64,000 nucleotides of DNA from NCBI RefSeq assembly GCF_900182745.1, contig NZ_FXTY01000005.1:310001-374000 (forward strand), read 5' to 3'. The translations under genes and the position numbers were made by a program. The notes beneath the pieces are model-generated. The model saw only the letters and a list, made by a program, of their open reading frames with translations, made no database searches and was not told the origin of the DNA. This DNA is from Shimia sagamensis (lineage in GTDB: Bacteria; Pseudomonadota; Alphaproteobacteria; Rhodobacterales; Rhodobacteraceae). Positions 1 through 8,887 of the stretch are shown here, piece after piece; the stretch's first letter is position 1, and each line of letters opens with the position of its first letter.

Positions 1-2
1 TC

Positions 3-1115
3 GCCTTTGCCGACACCGTAAAACGTTTCTTTGACGAAGAGGTCACCCCCAACAAAGACACCTGGACCGAGGCCGGTGTCATCCCCAAATCGCTTTGGAA
101 AAAGGCCGGAGAGCTTGGCATCCTCGGCGCCACCTTCCCCGAAGAACACGGTGGCCTCGGCCTGTCGCGCCACTTTGATGCGGTGACCTTCCTTGAGCAA
201 ACCAAGGCGGGCGACAGCGGTTGGGGCGTGTCTGTGCACAACATCGCCGCACATTACATCACCGCCTTTGGCACCGACGAGCAAAAGGCCCGCTGGCTAC
301 CGGGCCTCGCGTCTGGCGACAAAGTCGCGGCCATCGCCATGACCGAACCCGGCACTGGGTCCGACCTGCAGGCTGTGAAAACCACCGCCATCCGCGACGG
401 CAACGAATACCTTATCAACGGCTCCAAAACCTTCATCACCAACGGCGGTTCCGCCGACCTGATTGTACTGGTCGCCAAAACCGACCCTTCTGCCAAAGGC
501 CGCGGCGTCTCGCTGATCGTGGTCGAAACCGAAAACCTCGAAGGCTTTGCCGTGGGCCGCTGCCTCAAGAAAATGGGCATGAAGCGCAACGACACCGCAG
601 AGATGTCTTTCACTGACGTGCGCGTGCCCCTCACCAACCTGATCGGCACCGAGGAAGGCCAAGGTTTCATCCAGCTCATGAAGCAACTCCCTTGGGAACG
701 CCTGATCCTCGGTTATATGGCGCTTGGTGCCTCCCAATGCGCACTCGAGCACACGCTGGCCTATGTGAAAGAGCGCAAAGCCTTTGGCAAACGGGTGATG
801 GATTTCCAAAACACCCGCTTCAAACTGGCCGAAGCCGCCACCAAAATCGAACTCCTGGCCTCTTTCTGTGACACCTGCCTGACCGAACTCGAAGCCGGGC
901 AACTCACCGCCGAAAAAGCCGCCATGGTGAAATGGTGGGGCACGCAAACCCAATGTGAGATTGTCGATGAGTGCCTGCAATTACACGGCGGCTACGGCTA
1001 CATGTCCGAATATCCCATTTCGGAACTCTACACCGACGCCCGCGTGCAAAAGATCTACGGCGGCACCAACGAGATCATGAAAGAAGTGATCGCCCGCTCG
1101 CTGGACATCGACTGA
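3..1115 (+). CDS. Acyl-CoA dehydrogenase (LCAD/isovaleryl-type), 5' end cut by window
   Basis: FAD enzyme that removes two hydrogens from an acyl-CoA thioester in the cytoplasm and passes electrons to ETF. The frame is open from base 3, so the N-terminus lies outside the window. The family signature AMTEPGTGSDLQA is present, and the C-terminus reads IYGGTNEIMKEVIAR. In short- and medium-chain enzymes the catalytic Glu sits in that last motif (YEGT), but here it is Gly. The likely base is instead the Glu of LPWERL (codon 696-698), as in long-chain and isovaleryl-CoA dehydrogenases. That is family knowledge applied to this sequence. It is followed 10 bp later by an SDR and then a CoA transferase/racemase, suggesting a branched-chain or side-chain acyl-CoA degradation operon. 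The substrate cannot be fixed from sequence. Confidence 0.93.
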   Translation, partial: AFADTVKRFFDEEVTPNKDTWTEAGVIPKSLWKKAGELGILGATFPEEHGGLGLSRHFDAVTFLEQTKAGDSGWGVSVHNIAAHYITAFGTDEQKARWLPGLASGDKVAAIAMTEPGTGSDLQAVKTTAIRDGNEYLINGSKTFITNGGSADLIVLVAKTDPSAKGRGVSLIVVETENLEGFAVGRCLKKMGMKRNDTAEMSFTDVRVPLTNLIGTEEGQGFIQLMKQLPWERLILGYMALGASQCALEHTLAYVKERKAFGKRVMDFQNTRFKLAEAATKIELLASFCDTCLTELEAGQLTAEKAAMVKWWGTQTQCEIVDECLQLHGGYGYMSEYPISELYTDARVQKIYGGTNEIMKEVIARSLDID

Positions 1116-1125
1116 GGACACCCCC

Positions 1126-1950
1126 ATGAAACTCACCGGAAAAACCGCCTACATCACCGGCGCAGGCAATGGCATTGGCCGCGCCGTCGCCCTGAAACTC
1201 GCCGCTGAAGGCGCCAACATCGTCCTGAACGACCTCGAAGAGGCTCCAGCACAAGCTGTGGTCGCTGAAATCACCACTGCGGGCGGCAATGCCATCGCCG
1301 TGGTTGGCTCCGTGACTGAGGCCGGCTTTGCTGAACGCTTCATTGGCGCAGGCGTGACAAAATGGAATGCCATCGACATCATCGTCAACAACGCGGGCTA
1401 TACGTGGGACAGCCTGATCGGCCACATGACCGATGACCAGTTCGACGCCATGATGGACGTGCACGTCAAAGCCCCGTTCCAAATTCTGCGCGCCGCGTCT
1501 GGCTTCATCAAAGGCCACGCCAAACAGGAGGCTGAGGAAGGCCGCGAGGTCTTCCGCAAGGTGGTGAACATCTCGTCGATTGCGGGCACCGGGGGCAACG
1601 TCGGCCAAGCCAACTACTCCTCCGCCAAATCCGCCGTGCTGGGATTGACCAAATCGCTGGCCAAAGAATGGGGCCGCTACAAGGTCAACGTGAACTGCGT
1701 CGCCTTTGGCTATATCGAAACCCGCCTGACCGAAGCCACAGATGACAAGAAATCCATCACTGTGGACGGCAACACTGTCGGCATTGGCATCCCAACCAAA
1801 GTGGCTGGAGGTTTTGCCGCCATGGTGCCTTTAGGCCGCCCCGGCACACCTGAAGAAGCGGCTGACGGCGTCTATCTGATGTGTTGCCCCGAAAGCAATT
1901 ATGTCTCTGCCCAGGTGCTCACCGTCGGCGGCGGCCTAAACGGCCTTTAA
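1126..1950 (+). CDS. Short-chain dehydrogenase/reductase (3-hydroxyacyl-CoA dehydrogenase-like)
   Basis: 274-residue classical SDR. It has the nucleotide-binding TGAGNGIG at residues 11-18, NNAG at 88-91, catalytic Ser in NISS (about 150-151) and the Tyr164-x3-Lys168 pair (YSSAK). The C-terminus VLTVGGGLNGL is typical of fabG/HSD17B-like enzymes. It starts 10 bp after the acyl-CoA dehydrogenase with a GAGGA ribosome site and precedes a CaiB/AMACR-like gene. A role as the hydroxyacyl-CoA oxidation step of the same catabolic pathway is inferred from context. The substrate is unknown; a generic 3-oxoacyl reductase is the alternative. Confidence 0.9.
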   Translation: MKLTGKTAYITGAGNGIGRAVALKLAAEGANIVLNDLEEAPAQAVVAEITTAGGNAIAVVGSVTEAGFAERFIGAGVTKWNAIDIIVNNAGYTWDSLIGHMTDDQFDAMMDVHVKAPFQILRAASGFIKGHAKQEAEEGREVFRKVVNISSIAGTGGNVGQANYSSAKSAVLGLTKSLAKEWGRYKVNVNCVAFGYIETRLTEATDDKKSITVDGNTVGIGIPTKVAGGFAAMVPLGRPGTPEEAADGVYLMCCPESNYVSAQVLTVGGGLNGL

Positions 1951-2007
1951 ACTTACAGCTCGGACCGCAGGTCCGGGCCGCGCCCGCCCCTCGCGAAGGA
2001 CTTCTCT

Positions 2008-3084
2008 ATGCTACAAGGCATCCGCATCATCGAAATCGAAGGCCTCGGCCCCGGACCTTTTGCCGCCATGCATCTGGCTGACCTTGGTGCAGACGTGATC
2101 ACCATCCATCGCAAAGGCGGCGGTGGCGGCATCACCGCAGACCAATCCGTGCTCGATCGCGGCAAACGGTCCATCGCGCTTGACCTGAAAGACCCCGATG
2201 ATCTCGCAACAGCCAAAAAGCTCATCGCAACCGCCGACGCCCTCATCGAAGGCTTCCGCCCGGGCGTTATGGAACGTCTCGGCCTTGGCCCCACAAAGTG
2301 CCACGCAACCAACTCGCGCCTTGTCTATGGCCGCATGACCGGCTGGGGCCAAACCGGCCCCCGTGCGGATACAGCAGGCCACGATCTCAACTACATCGCC
2401 CAATCCGGCGCGCTCTGGTACGCATCAGAGCCCGGTTCCCCGCCGATCACCCCCGCCACTTTGGTTGGCGATATCGGCGGCGGCGCGCTCTATTTGGTGA
2501 TCGGCATTCTCTCCGGCATCCTCAACGCCCAACGTACCGGTCAAGGCACCGTGGTTGATGCAGCCATTGTCGACGGCTCCGCCCATATGATGACGCTGTT
2601 GATGGCTCTGCGCCAAGCGGGAGGCCTCTCGATGGAGCGCGGCCACAGCCTGCTGGATGGTCCACATTGGTCGCGCAGCTATGTTTGCGCAGATGGCGGA
2701 TATGTTTCCGTTCAGGCGCTCGAACCTCAGTTCTACGCGGCACTCCTCGACAAACTTGGCCTCGCGGACGATTCCGAGTTTGCCAAACAACACGACCGTG
2801 CATTGTGGCCAAAACTCACCGCCCGCCTAACCGACATCTTCCTACGTGAACCGCGCTTGCACTGGGACGACCTGTTTGCGGGCTCCGACGCCTGCGTTGC
2901 CGTGGTACTTTCCCCTGAAGAAAGCGCACGCGCACCGCATATGTCGGCCCGCCACGTCTGGCATCACACCGACGGCAATCTGCAAGCGGCCCCCGCCCCA
3001 CGCTTTGACGGGCGAGTCGAAGCGATCAAACCTGCCCCCAAACGCGGCGAACACACCGACGACATCCTGACGGAACTCAAATAA
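2008..3084 (+). CDS. CaiB/BaiF family protein, alpha-methylacyl-CoA racemase-like
   Basis: 358 residues, full length for the alpha-methylacyl-CoA racemase branch of the class III CoA-transferase family. The N-terminus carries the Rossmann-like IIEIEGLGPGPFAAMHLADLG block. The racemase pair is visible as His125 in AGHDLNY and Asp155 in GDIGGG, almost the same numbering as the His126/Asp156 pair of characterised racemases. True CoA transferases use an Asp nearer the middle of the chain. It would epimerise 2-methyl-branched acyl-CoAs so that the upstream dehydrogenase can use them. It follows the SDR by 57 bp with an AAGGA ribosome site. Racemase rather than transferase activity is inferred from these two residues. 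Confidence 0.87.
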   Translation: MLQGIRIIEIEGLGPGPFAAMHLADLGADVITIHRKGGGGGITADQSVLDRGKRSIALDLKDPDDLATAKKLIATADALIEGFRPGVMERLGLGPTKCHATNSRLVYGRMTGWGQTGPRADTAGHDLNYIAQSGALWYASEPGSPPITPATLVGDIGGGALYLVIGILSGILNAQRTGQGTVVDAAIVDGSAHMMTLLMALRQAGGLSMERGHSLLDGPHWSRSYVCADGGYVSVQALEPQFYAALLDKLGLADDSEFAKQHDRALWPKLTARLTDIFLREPRLHWDDLFAGSDACVAVVLSPEESARAPHMSARHVWHHTDGNLQAAPAPRFDGRVEAIKPAPKRGEHTDDILTELK

Positions 3085-3112
3085 CCCGCAACGCGCGGTC
3101 GCTTAACGCAAC

Positions 3113-3137
3113 GGAGGCGCGCCAATGGCGCACCTCC
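3113..3137. terminator. Hairpin between convergent genes
   Basis: Two 11-base arms (GGAGGCGCGCC and GGCGCACCTCC, one mismatch) around a 3-base loop, lying between the convergent CoA-transferase-family gene and hemE. There is no clear T-run on either side, so it is a weak or factor-assisted terminator at best. Confidence 0.5.
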
Positions 3138-3184
3138 GCAAAACAGTCGTTATACAGACGTGATACCGACGTCAGAATCGATGG

Positions 3185-4219
3185 TTAATTGCCACGCACC
3201 GTATCAATCATCAGCTGCACATTTTCCGGATCGGCATCCGGTGTGATTCCATGGCCCAAATTGAAGATATGTGGTCCTTTGCCAAGTGCTTCGACAATCT
3301 TGCGGGTCTCATCGACCAAGTCCTGACCACCAGTAACCATATGGGAAGACTTAAGATTCCCCTGCACACAGCCCGAGGTCTGCACATTCGCCGCCGCCCA
3401 GTCCGGTGTCACACCATCATCCAACGCCACACAGTCGGCCCCAGTTTCTTCTGCAAATCCAACATAGCGCTCACCCGCACCGCGCGGAAAGGCGATGATG
3501 GGTGTATCCGGGTGGCGCTCTTTCAAGGCGGCGATGATTTTCTTTGCCGGTTCAACAGCATAGCGATCGAAATCCGCGCCTTTCAGCGAGCCTGCCCAGC
3601 TGTCAAACAGCTTCACAACTTCAGCCCCGGCCTCGATCTGTTTGGACAGATATTCCACGGTGCCTTCGGTCAGAATATCAATGATCTGGTCAAAGACTTC
3701 AGGGTTCTCATCTTTCAGCTTGTGCGCTGGTCCCTGATCCGGTGTCCCGCGTCCGGCCACCATATAGGTCGCGACAGTCCACGGCATGCCGGCAAAACCA
3801 ATAAGTGTTGTTTCTTCAGGCAGTTCCCGGCTCAAAATCCGTACGGTTTCATACACCGGGTTGAGCGTTTCGTGGATCTCCGAGACAGGCTTCAGCTTGT
3901 CAAAATCCGCCTGATTTTCGATGGTCGACAGTCGTGGCCCTTCGCCGGTGACAAACCACAAATCCGCGCCAAGTGCCTGTGGCAAAAGCAAAATATCGGC
4001 AAATAGGATCGCGGCGTCAAAGCCATACCGCCGAATGGGTTGCAGGGTCACTTCCGCCGCCAACGCGCTGTTGTAGCACAAGGACAGGAAGTCACCTGCC
4101 TCGCCGCGTGTTGCGCGATATTCCGGCAGATAGCGGCCAGCCTGGCGCATCATCCAGATGGGAGGGGTGTCGAGTGTCTCGCCGGCCAAAGCCCGCAGAA
4201 TTTTCTTGGTCTGTGTCAT
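3185..4219 (-). CDS. hemE: Uroporphyrinogen decarboxylase
   Basis: 344 residues. It decarboxylates the four acetate side chains of uroporphyrinogen III to give coproporphyrinogen III in the cytoplasm. The first family signature [17 protein letters not shown] lies at about residues 19-35, with the substrate-binding Arg residues, and the second is [13 protein letters not shown]. The length is normal. It is divergent from hemC across about 200 bp. An AGAGGGA ribosome site lies just before the ATG. A perfect FNR-type box (4254-4267) is centred exactly 41.5 bp upstream of the A of the start codon, so oxygen control through FnrL is likely, either activating a leaderless transcript or repressing. 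Confidence 0.97.
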   Translation of the reverse strand: MTQTKKILRALAGETLDTPPIWMMRQAGRYLPEYRATRGEAGDFLSLCYNSALAAEVTLQPIRRYGFDAAILFADILLLPQALGADLWFVTGEGPRLSTIENQADFDKLKPVSEIHETLNPVYETVRILSRELPEETTLIGFAGMPWTVATYMVAGRGTPDQGPAHKLKDENPEVFDQIIDILTEGTVEYLSKQIEAGAEVVKLFDSWAGSLKGADFDRYAVEPAKKIIAALKERHPDTPIIAFPRGAGERYVGFAEETGADCVALDDGVTPDWAAANVQTSGCVQGNLKSSHMVTGGQDLVDETRKIVEALGKGPHIFNLGHGITPDADPENVQLMIDTVRGN

Positions 4220-4253
4220 GCGTCCCTCTTAGTCCTGCCCAATTCGCCGCTCG

Positions 4254-4267
4254 TTGATTTGAGTCAA
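4254..4267. promoter_or_regulatory. FNR/FnrL box at hemE-hemC
   Basis: Reads TTGATTTGAGTCAA, matching TTGAY-N4-RTCAA in all ten conserved positions. Its centre is 41.5 bp from the hemE start codon and about 158 bp from that of hemC. FnrL, encoded at 21930-22670, carries the FNR-type recognition residues. Dnr/NnrR-type regulators bind similar sites and cannot be excluded. Confidence 0.8.
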
Positions 4268-4418
4268 GGAAGCCATGCGACTTTCCGTGCCTTTTCAACC
4301 CAACTCACCCGCCCTGCCAAATTTGGCGAGGCTTCTCTACGCTAGGTCTCGCGCGCACCATCGGTTGTCAACCCTTAGGACGCTTGCCAGACCCGCCACT
4401 CAGGATTAGACCGTCGCC

Positions 4419-5378
4419 ATGACAGTGACTTTGCCAACCCCCGCCTCCCCGCTGAAAATCGGCACCCGTGGCTCCCCGCTGGCGCTTGCGCAAGCGTTTG
4501 AAACCCGCCGTCGCTTGATGGCCGCGTTTGACTTGCCGGAAGAAGCTTTCGAAATCGTGGTGATCACCACATCCGGCGATAATGCACAGCTGATTGCCAA
4601 AGACAAACCTCTCAAAGAGGTTGGCGGTAAAGGCCTGTTCACAAAGGAAATTGAAGAGGCCATGCTGGTCGGCGGCATCGACATTGCGGTGCATTCAATG
4701 AAAGACATGCCTGTGCTGCAGCCCGAAGGTCTGTTGCTCGACACCTACCTCCCACGCGAAGACACGCGGGACGCCTTTGTCTCACCGCAGCATGCTACCT
4801 TGGCCGACCTGCCAGAGGGTGCCACCGTGGGTACTTCCAGCCTGCGCCGCCGTGCGCAGCTGTTGAATTATCGCAAAGATCTCAACGTGGTAGAGTTCCG
4901 CGGCAACGTGCAAACCCGCCTGAAAAAGCTTGAAGACAAGGTTGCAGATTGCACCTTCCTCGCCCTGGCTGGCCTCAACCGCCTCAACATGTCGCATGTG
5001 GCCTCTTCGGCCATCGCGCCCGAAGACATGCTCCCCGCCGTAGCTCAAGGCGCCATCGGCATCGAACGCCGCGCAGATGACATGACCACCGCTGCATTGC
5101 TCGAAGCCATTCACGACGGCCCCACCGGCCAACGCTTGAATGCCGAGCGCGCCTTTCTCGCTGCCCTGGACGGCTCTTGCGAAACCCCAATCGCTGGCCT
5201 CGCTGAACTCAACGGCAGCACCCTCCGCCTGCGTGGCGAAGTGCTGCGTCCGGACGGTTCTGAAAGCCTGCGTGACGATCAAACGGCCCCAATTGAAGAC
5301 GGCGCAGCCCTGGGTGAAAGCATGGCAAAATATCTGCTGGAGCGTGGCGGTCCGGGATTCTTCGACTGGCGTAGCTAA
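4419..5378 (+). CDS. hemC: Porphobilinogen deaminase (hydroxymethylbilane synthase)
   Basis: 319 residues. It polymerises four porphobilinogen molecules into hydroxymethylbilane. The N-terminus has IGTRGSPLALAQA, the middle has the substrate-binding GTSSLRRRAQL block, and the dipyrromethane cofactor Cys is in ALDGSCETPIAGLAE. All expected regions are present and the length is normal. It is divergent from hemE, with which it shares the intergenic region containing an FNR box. The chosen ATG gives the usual short N-terminal tail; the ribosome site before it is weak. Confidence 0.97.
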   Translation: MTVTLPTPASPLKIGTRGSPLALAQAFETRRRLMAAFDLPEEAFEIVVITTSGDNAQLIAKDKPLKEVGGKGLFTKEIEEAMLVGGIDIAVHSMKDMPVLQPEGLLLDTYLPREDTRDAFVSPQHATLADLPEGATVGTSSLRRRAQLLNYRKDLNVVEFRGNVQTRLKKLEDKVADCTFLALAGLNRLNMSHVASSAIAPEDMLPAVAQGAIGIERRADDMTTAALLEAIHDGPTGQRLNAERAFLAALDGSCETPIAGLAELNGSTLRLRGEVLRPDGSESLRDDQTAPIEDGAALGESMAKYLLERGGPGFFDWRS

Positions 5379-5448
5379 CAACGACTTACGGTTAATTTCC
5401 GCTTAACTGTGCCAATCTCTGCATGTTTTGGCCATGTTTTAAAGCGAC

Positions 5449-5473
5449 TCTGATCCTATCAACAAGGATCAGA
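5449..5473 (+). promoter_or_regulatory. Hairpin overlapping the ribosome site of the 5484 gene
   Basis: A perfect 8-base inverted repeat (TCTGATCC / GGATCAGA, 9-base loop) just upstream of the next ATG. Its 3' arm includes the first three bases of the AGAGG Shine-Dalgarno at 5471-5475, so folding could hide the ribosome site. There is no T-run, so it is not a classical terminator for hemC. Confidence 0.5.
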
Positions 5474-5483
5474 GGACCAAGCC

Positions 5484-6050
5484 ATGCACGCATTGGGACA
5501 ACTGGGCACTATCGACGATTACCATTGGGACACTTTACAGCCTCGGCTTTCAAACGCCGGTTATTGCGTTCGCGAAACCGATGGTGAGTTTCGTCACTCT
5601 TCAATAAAAGAGACGCTGTTACGCTTCATTGGCGTGGTGTTTGTACTCAGCTCATTGGTACAATGGAGCTTCCCGGACGCCAATTTTGTTGGCAACCCGA
5701 TGATGTCCAAATCTTTGCTATCCATCGCCTTTGCGCTGATCGGCATGGCCGCATATCGGTTCGCCATGAAAGGCCACCGCGCCGAAATCCATTTTGATGC
5801 CAAATCTCGCACCATTGTGCTCGCCGCGTTGAACCGGCGCGATCAACAAAAAGGCGCCCGCAAACTGCCGCTCCGGGATATCACCAGTATCTATGTGCGA
5901 CGCACTGATATGGCGTCCGGTAAAGCCGCCCTGCGCATCCGCCTGAAATCCGGCGGTTCAGAAATAACCGCCCTGCGCGGTGACCTGACCGAAGTTGAAG
6001 CTGTCCACGCTCTACTGTGCAGCAAAGTCCGCAAAGCGCAGAACAGCTAA
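5484..6050 (+). CDS. Membrane protein with two TM helices and a PH-like cytoplasmic domain
   Basis: 188 residues, not recognised as a named protein. A hydrophilic start of about 43 residues is followed by two hydrophobic segments (about 45-65 and 75-93). A soluble C-terminal part then contains IHFDAKSRTIVLAAL and the RDITSIYVRR block, which resembles bacterial PH-like (photosystem antenna/DUF2244 style) folds. A second protein of the same plan lies at 50929-51429. The AGAGG ribosome site 9 bases before ATG supports the start. It sits between hemC and convergent hemF, but nothing shows a role in haem synthesis. Confidence 0.75.
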   Translation: MHALGQLGTIDDYHWDTLQPRLSNAGYCVRETDGEFRHSSIKETLLRFIGVVFVLSSLVQWSFPDANFVGNPMMSKSLLSIAFALIGMAAYRFAMKGHRAEIHFDAKSRTIVLAALNRRDQQKGARKLPLRDITSIYVRRTDMASGKAALRIRLKSGGSEITALRGDLTEVEAVHALLCSKVRKAQNS

Positions 6051-6061
6051 CCCCCGGGAAG

Positions 6062-6955
6062 TCACACCCATTTTGCCATTGGAGGCAGGCTCATCAACAC
6101 CGCATTGGCGTCGTGGCCGGTTTCCAGACCAAACTTGGTGCCTCGATCATACACAAGGTTGTATTCCGCGTAGAGGCCGCGATGCACCAGCTGTGCGTCC
6201 TTCTCAGACTCACCAAAGGTATCAACCCGACGTTTCTCAACCAACGGCACAAAGGCTGGCAGAAAGGCTTTGCCAATATCCTGAATAAAGTCAAAATCCT
6301 CCGCCCAATCGCCGGTGTTGTGATCATCTAAAAAGATGCCCCCAACACCACGTGCGCGATTACGGTGAGGGATATAGAAATACTCGTCCGCCCAGGCTTT
6401 TAAGCGCGGGTAGCGATCTTCCCCATGAGCGTCACAATGCGCTTTTTGCACACCGTGAAAATGGGCGGTGTCCGCATCATATTCGAGACATGGGTTGAGG
6501 TCAGAGCCTCCACCAAACCACCACCCATGTGGCGTCCAAAACATGCGGGTGTTCATGTGAACAGCCGGGCAATGTGGGTTCTGCATATGCGCCACAAGAC
6601 TGATGCCGCTCGCCCAAAACCGCGGGTCGTCTTTCATACCTGGTAGGCCTTTGCGCGCCGCCATCGCATTTTGTGCCCGTTCGCCCAGCTCGCCATAAAC
6701 CGTAGAGACATTCACGCCGACTTTTTCAAAAACACGTCCGCCACGCATCACCGACATCAAACCGCCCCCGGCGTCTGACCCGTCGACGCTACTGCGCTTG
6801 GTTTCCGTGATTTCAAACCGGCCAGCCGCTTGGTCAGAAAAAGGACCTTCCGAATGGCTGTTTTCCAAACCTTCAAAGGCGGCCACAATCTGATCCCGCA
6901 ATTCCCGGAACCACGCACTAGCCTGCTGCTTTTCGGTGTCCATCTGATCCGACAT
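6062..6955 (-). CDS. hemF: Oxygen-dependent coproporphyrinogen III oxidase
   Basis: 297 residues from the chosen ATG (MSDQMDTEK), which has an AGAGGGG ribosome site; an in-frame start 42 bp upstream lacks one. It converts coproporphyrinogen III to protoporphyrinogen IX using O2. The conserved HFHGVQKAHCDAHGED stretch and the nearby IPHRNRARGVGGIFLDD block are present, including the conserved His and Asp residues. The oxygen-independent counterpart hemN is at 22739-24094, so the cell can make this step with or without oxygen. It is convergent with the 5484 gene (11 bp apart). Confidence 0.97.
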   Translation of the reverse strand: MSDQMDTEKQQASAWFRELRDQIVAAFEGLENSHSEGPFSDQAAGRFEITETKRSSVDGSDAGGGLMSVMRGGRVFEKVGVNVSTVYGELGERAQNAMAARKGLPGMKDDPRFWASGISLVAHMQNPHCPAVHMNTRMFWTPHGWWFGGGSDLNPCLEYDADTAHFHGVQKAHCDAHGEDRYPRLKAWADEYFYIPHRNRARGVGGIFLDDHNTGDWAEDFDFIQDIGKAFLPAFVPLVEKRRVDTFGESEKDAQLVHRGLYAEYNLVYDRGTKFGLETGHDANAVLMSLPPMAKWV

Positions 6956-7030
6956 TTCCGCCCCTCTGCTTTGCTCCGCACTGCCTACCATTGGCAAGGA
7001 ACAGACGCCAGCAGCAGACCCTCGCGTAAA

Positions 7031-7831
7031 TTAATGCGCGGGCGTGCTCACTGTGTCCAAAAGCGAGCGACCGCCATCAACGGTCACAATCTGCCCTGTC
7101 ATAAAGCCTGCCGCCTCAGACGCTAAAAACTGAACGGCATCGGCTACCTCACCCGGGGCTGCAATCCGCCCTAACGGCGTATGCTGCTCAATTTCATTGC
7201 GGCAATCGCGGTTGTCTTTCAGCGCATTTTGCAGACTTGCCGACATAACAGAGCCAATGGCCACCGCATTCACCCGTATACGCTCCGGCGCCAACGCCAC
7301 AGCCATGGCGCGTGTCATTTGGTCCAACGCGGCCGTAGCAATCGAATACCCCAGCAAATCTGGTTGAGACCGCTGCGCCGCAATCGAACTGAGATTCACA
7401 ATTGCCCCTGCGGAGCCTTCATCGCGTCCCTCGGACTGCTTAATCATGCGTTTGGCCACGATTTGGCTCAACCGCAGTGAGGTCATTAGGTTTTGTTGGA
7501 TCATCAAGTCCACAGAGGTGTCATCTGGATCTAATGGATCGCTGGTGGCCACTTGCCGACAGCCATTGATCAAAATGTCAATATCATCGAAGGCATCAAT
7601 CGTGGCGGAGATCAGGTTGTTGATCGTGAGCTTTTCACGCAGGTCGCCAGCGAAATACCGCACATTGCCCTCTTCAGGGCGCTCTCCAAATTCAGCGCAC
7701 AGGCTCTTTTCATCCACATCCGCAAACATGACATTGGCGCCATGATCGGCAAAATGCCGCCCCACAGCCAGGCCGATGCCGTTGGCAGAGCCGGTGATAA
7801 TGGCGGTTTTACCCGCGATATTAAAAGACAT
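7031..7831 (-). CDS. SDR-family protein with altered active site
   Basis: 266 residues with a good Rossmann start (TGSANGIG, about 14-20) and the classical C-terminal TGQIVTVDGG. The active site is unusual. Ser148/149 (LSS), Tyr162 and Asn114 are in place, but the Lys four residues after Tyr is Thr166 (YSIAT). The NNAG motif is also replaced by INGC. Lys normally lowers the Tyr pKa, so standard SDR catalysis is doubtful; it may be a weak or non-catalytic SDR. It lies 75 bp upstream of hemF on the same strand and could be co-transcribed with it. Confidence 0.85.
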   Translation of the reverse strand: MSFNIAGKTAIITGSANGIGLAVGRHFADHGANVMFADVDEKSLCAEFGERPEEGNVRYFAGDLREKLTINNLISATIDAFDDIDILINGCRQVATSDPLDPDDTSVDLMIQQNLMTSLRLSQIVAKRMIKQSEGRDEGSAGAIVNLSSIAAQRSQPDLLGYSIATAALDQMTRAMAVALAPERIRVNAVAIGSVMSASLQNALKDNRDCRNEIEQHTPLGRIAAPGEVADAVQFLASEAAGFMTGQIVTVDGGRSLLDTVSTPAH

Positions 7832-7876
7832 CTACGATCCCCATCACACTGTCCGTGAGCCTACACCAGCTCTGTG

Positions 7877-8860
7877 TCACCCTCTGGTCCGCGTCGGGCG
7901 CTGTGCATGCAATACCTTAAAACGCGTGTCCCCGGCAACGGCCTCGACCGCTTGGAACGCATCCTGAAGCGTGGCCTCATAAGGGAGGTGCCGGTTGGCA
8001 ACCATCCAAAGATGCCCAGAAGGAGCCAACATCTTTGCTGCCGCTCGAATAAAACTCTCGCCTAAAGCAGGCTCCGCCTTCCGGCCGGTGTGAAACGGCG
8101 GATTCATCACAACCGTGTCCACACGGTGGCCCGGCTTGAAGTTGGTGGCATCCGCCCAATGAAATTGTGCACGCGGATCGGTCAGGTTTTCCTTGGCACA
8201 TTCCAGCGCCGCATGATCGGCCTCGACCAAATGCAGTACATCAAAAGCCTGACGCGCTGCCATCTCACAAGAAAGGTAGCCCCACCCTGCCCCAAGATCT
8301 GCAACAACCCGTCCGAGCTTTGGTGGCAACGCCTCAACCAGCATTTTGGACGCCGGATCGATACCATCGGCACTAAACACTCCTGGACGCGTTACAAATC
8401 GGCCTTCAACTTTGCTTGGCGCTCCAGCCCGCCAGTCATCAAATGCACCGCCCTCAAACCAAAACAGGCGCCCATGAGATTTGGCAAAACTGCCCAAAAC
8501 ATCGGCTCGTTTTCGGCACTCTTTGTAAAGTCCATCAATGCCGTCGGTTTTCTGCCCATCCACAATGACAAGGTCTGCACACTTAGCAGCCCGCGCAATC
8601 AAGTCCCTTGCCAATGCCTTGGCACGCGGCAGCACCACAACGGCGGCCGCGTAGCGACCCTCTTCAGCAACGTCAGCGTCATAGCCGGCGCTAGAGAAGG
8701 CATCAAAATCAGGCTTCAGATGCTGCACTACATGCACCCGCGCGCGCGGCAATGCGCTCATGTCAAAGCCAACTCGCGGGCCGAACACAGCAATCCGTCC
8801 TTCAGACGGCAACAACAGGCCGTAGTCGTCTACGGCCAATGACAATCGGGAATGGGACAT
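7877..8860 (-). CDS. rsmC: 16S rRNA (guanine-N2) methyltransferase, RsmC-like
   Basis: 327 residues from ATG at 8860. It has a degenerate N-terminal methyltransferase-like half and a C-terminal SAM-dependent catalytic half. The SAM motif I is VVADLGAGWGYLS and the N2-guanine methylation motif is VVMNPPFHTGRK. RsmC methylates G1207 of 16S rRNA; the related RlmG acts on 23S rRNA and cannot be fully excluded. A longer reading from a TTG at 8881 adds seven residues, but family members begin near MSHSRLSLAVD. It lies 45 bp upstream of the SDR gene on the same strand. Confidence 0.85.
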   Translation of the reverse strand: MSHSRLSLAVDDYGLLLPSEGRIAVFGPRVGFDMSALPRARVHVVQHLKPDFDAFSSAGYDADVAEEGRYAAAVVVLPRAKALARDLIARAAKCADLVIVDGQKTDGIDGLYKECRKRADVLGSFAKSHGRLFWFEGGAFDDWRAGAPSKVEGRFVTRPGVFSADGIDPASKMLVEALPPKLGRVVADLGAGWGYLSCEMAARQAFDVLHLVEADHAALECAKENLTDPRAQFHWADATNFKPGHRVDTVVMNPPFHTGRKAEPALGESFIRAAAKMLAPSGHLWMVANRHLPYEATLQDAFQAVEAVAGDTRFKVLHAQRPTRTRG

Positions 8861-8887
8861 TTTATGCGGTGAACCGGGCAACCCCGG

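Noticed and set aside
297-980. Long antisense open frame opposite the acyl-CoA dehydrogenase
   Set aside because: It is a codon-bias shadow: no ribosome site and no recognisable domain, and the plus-strand gene is certain.
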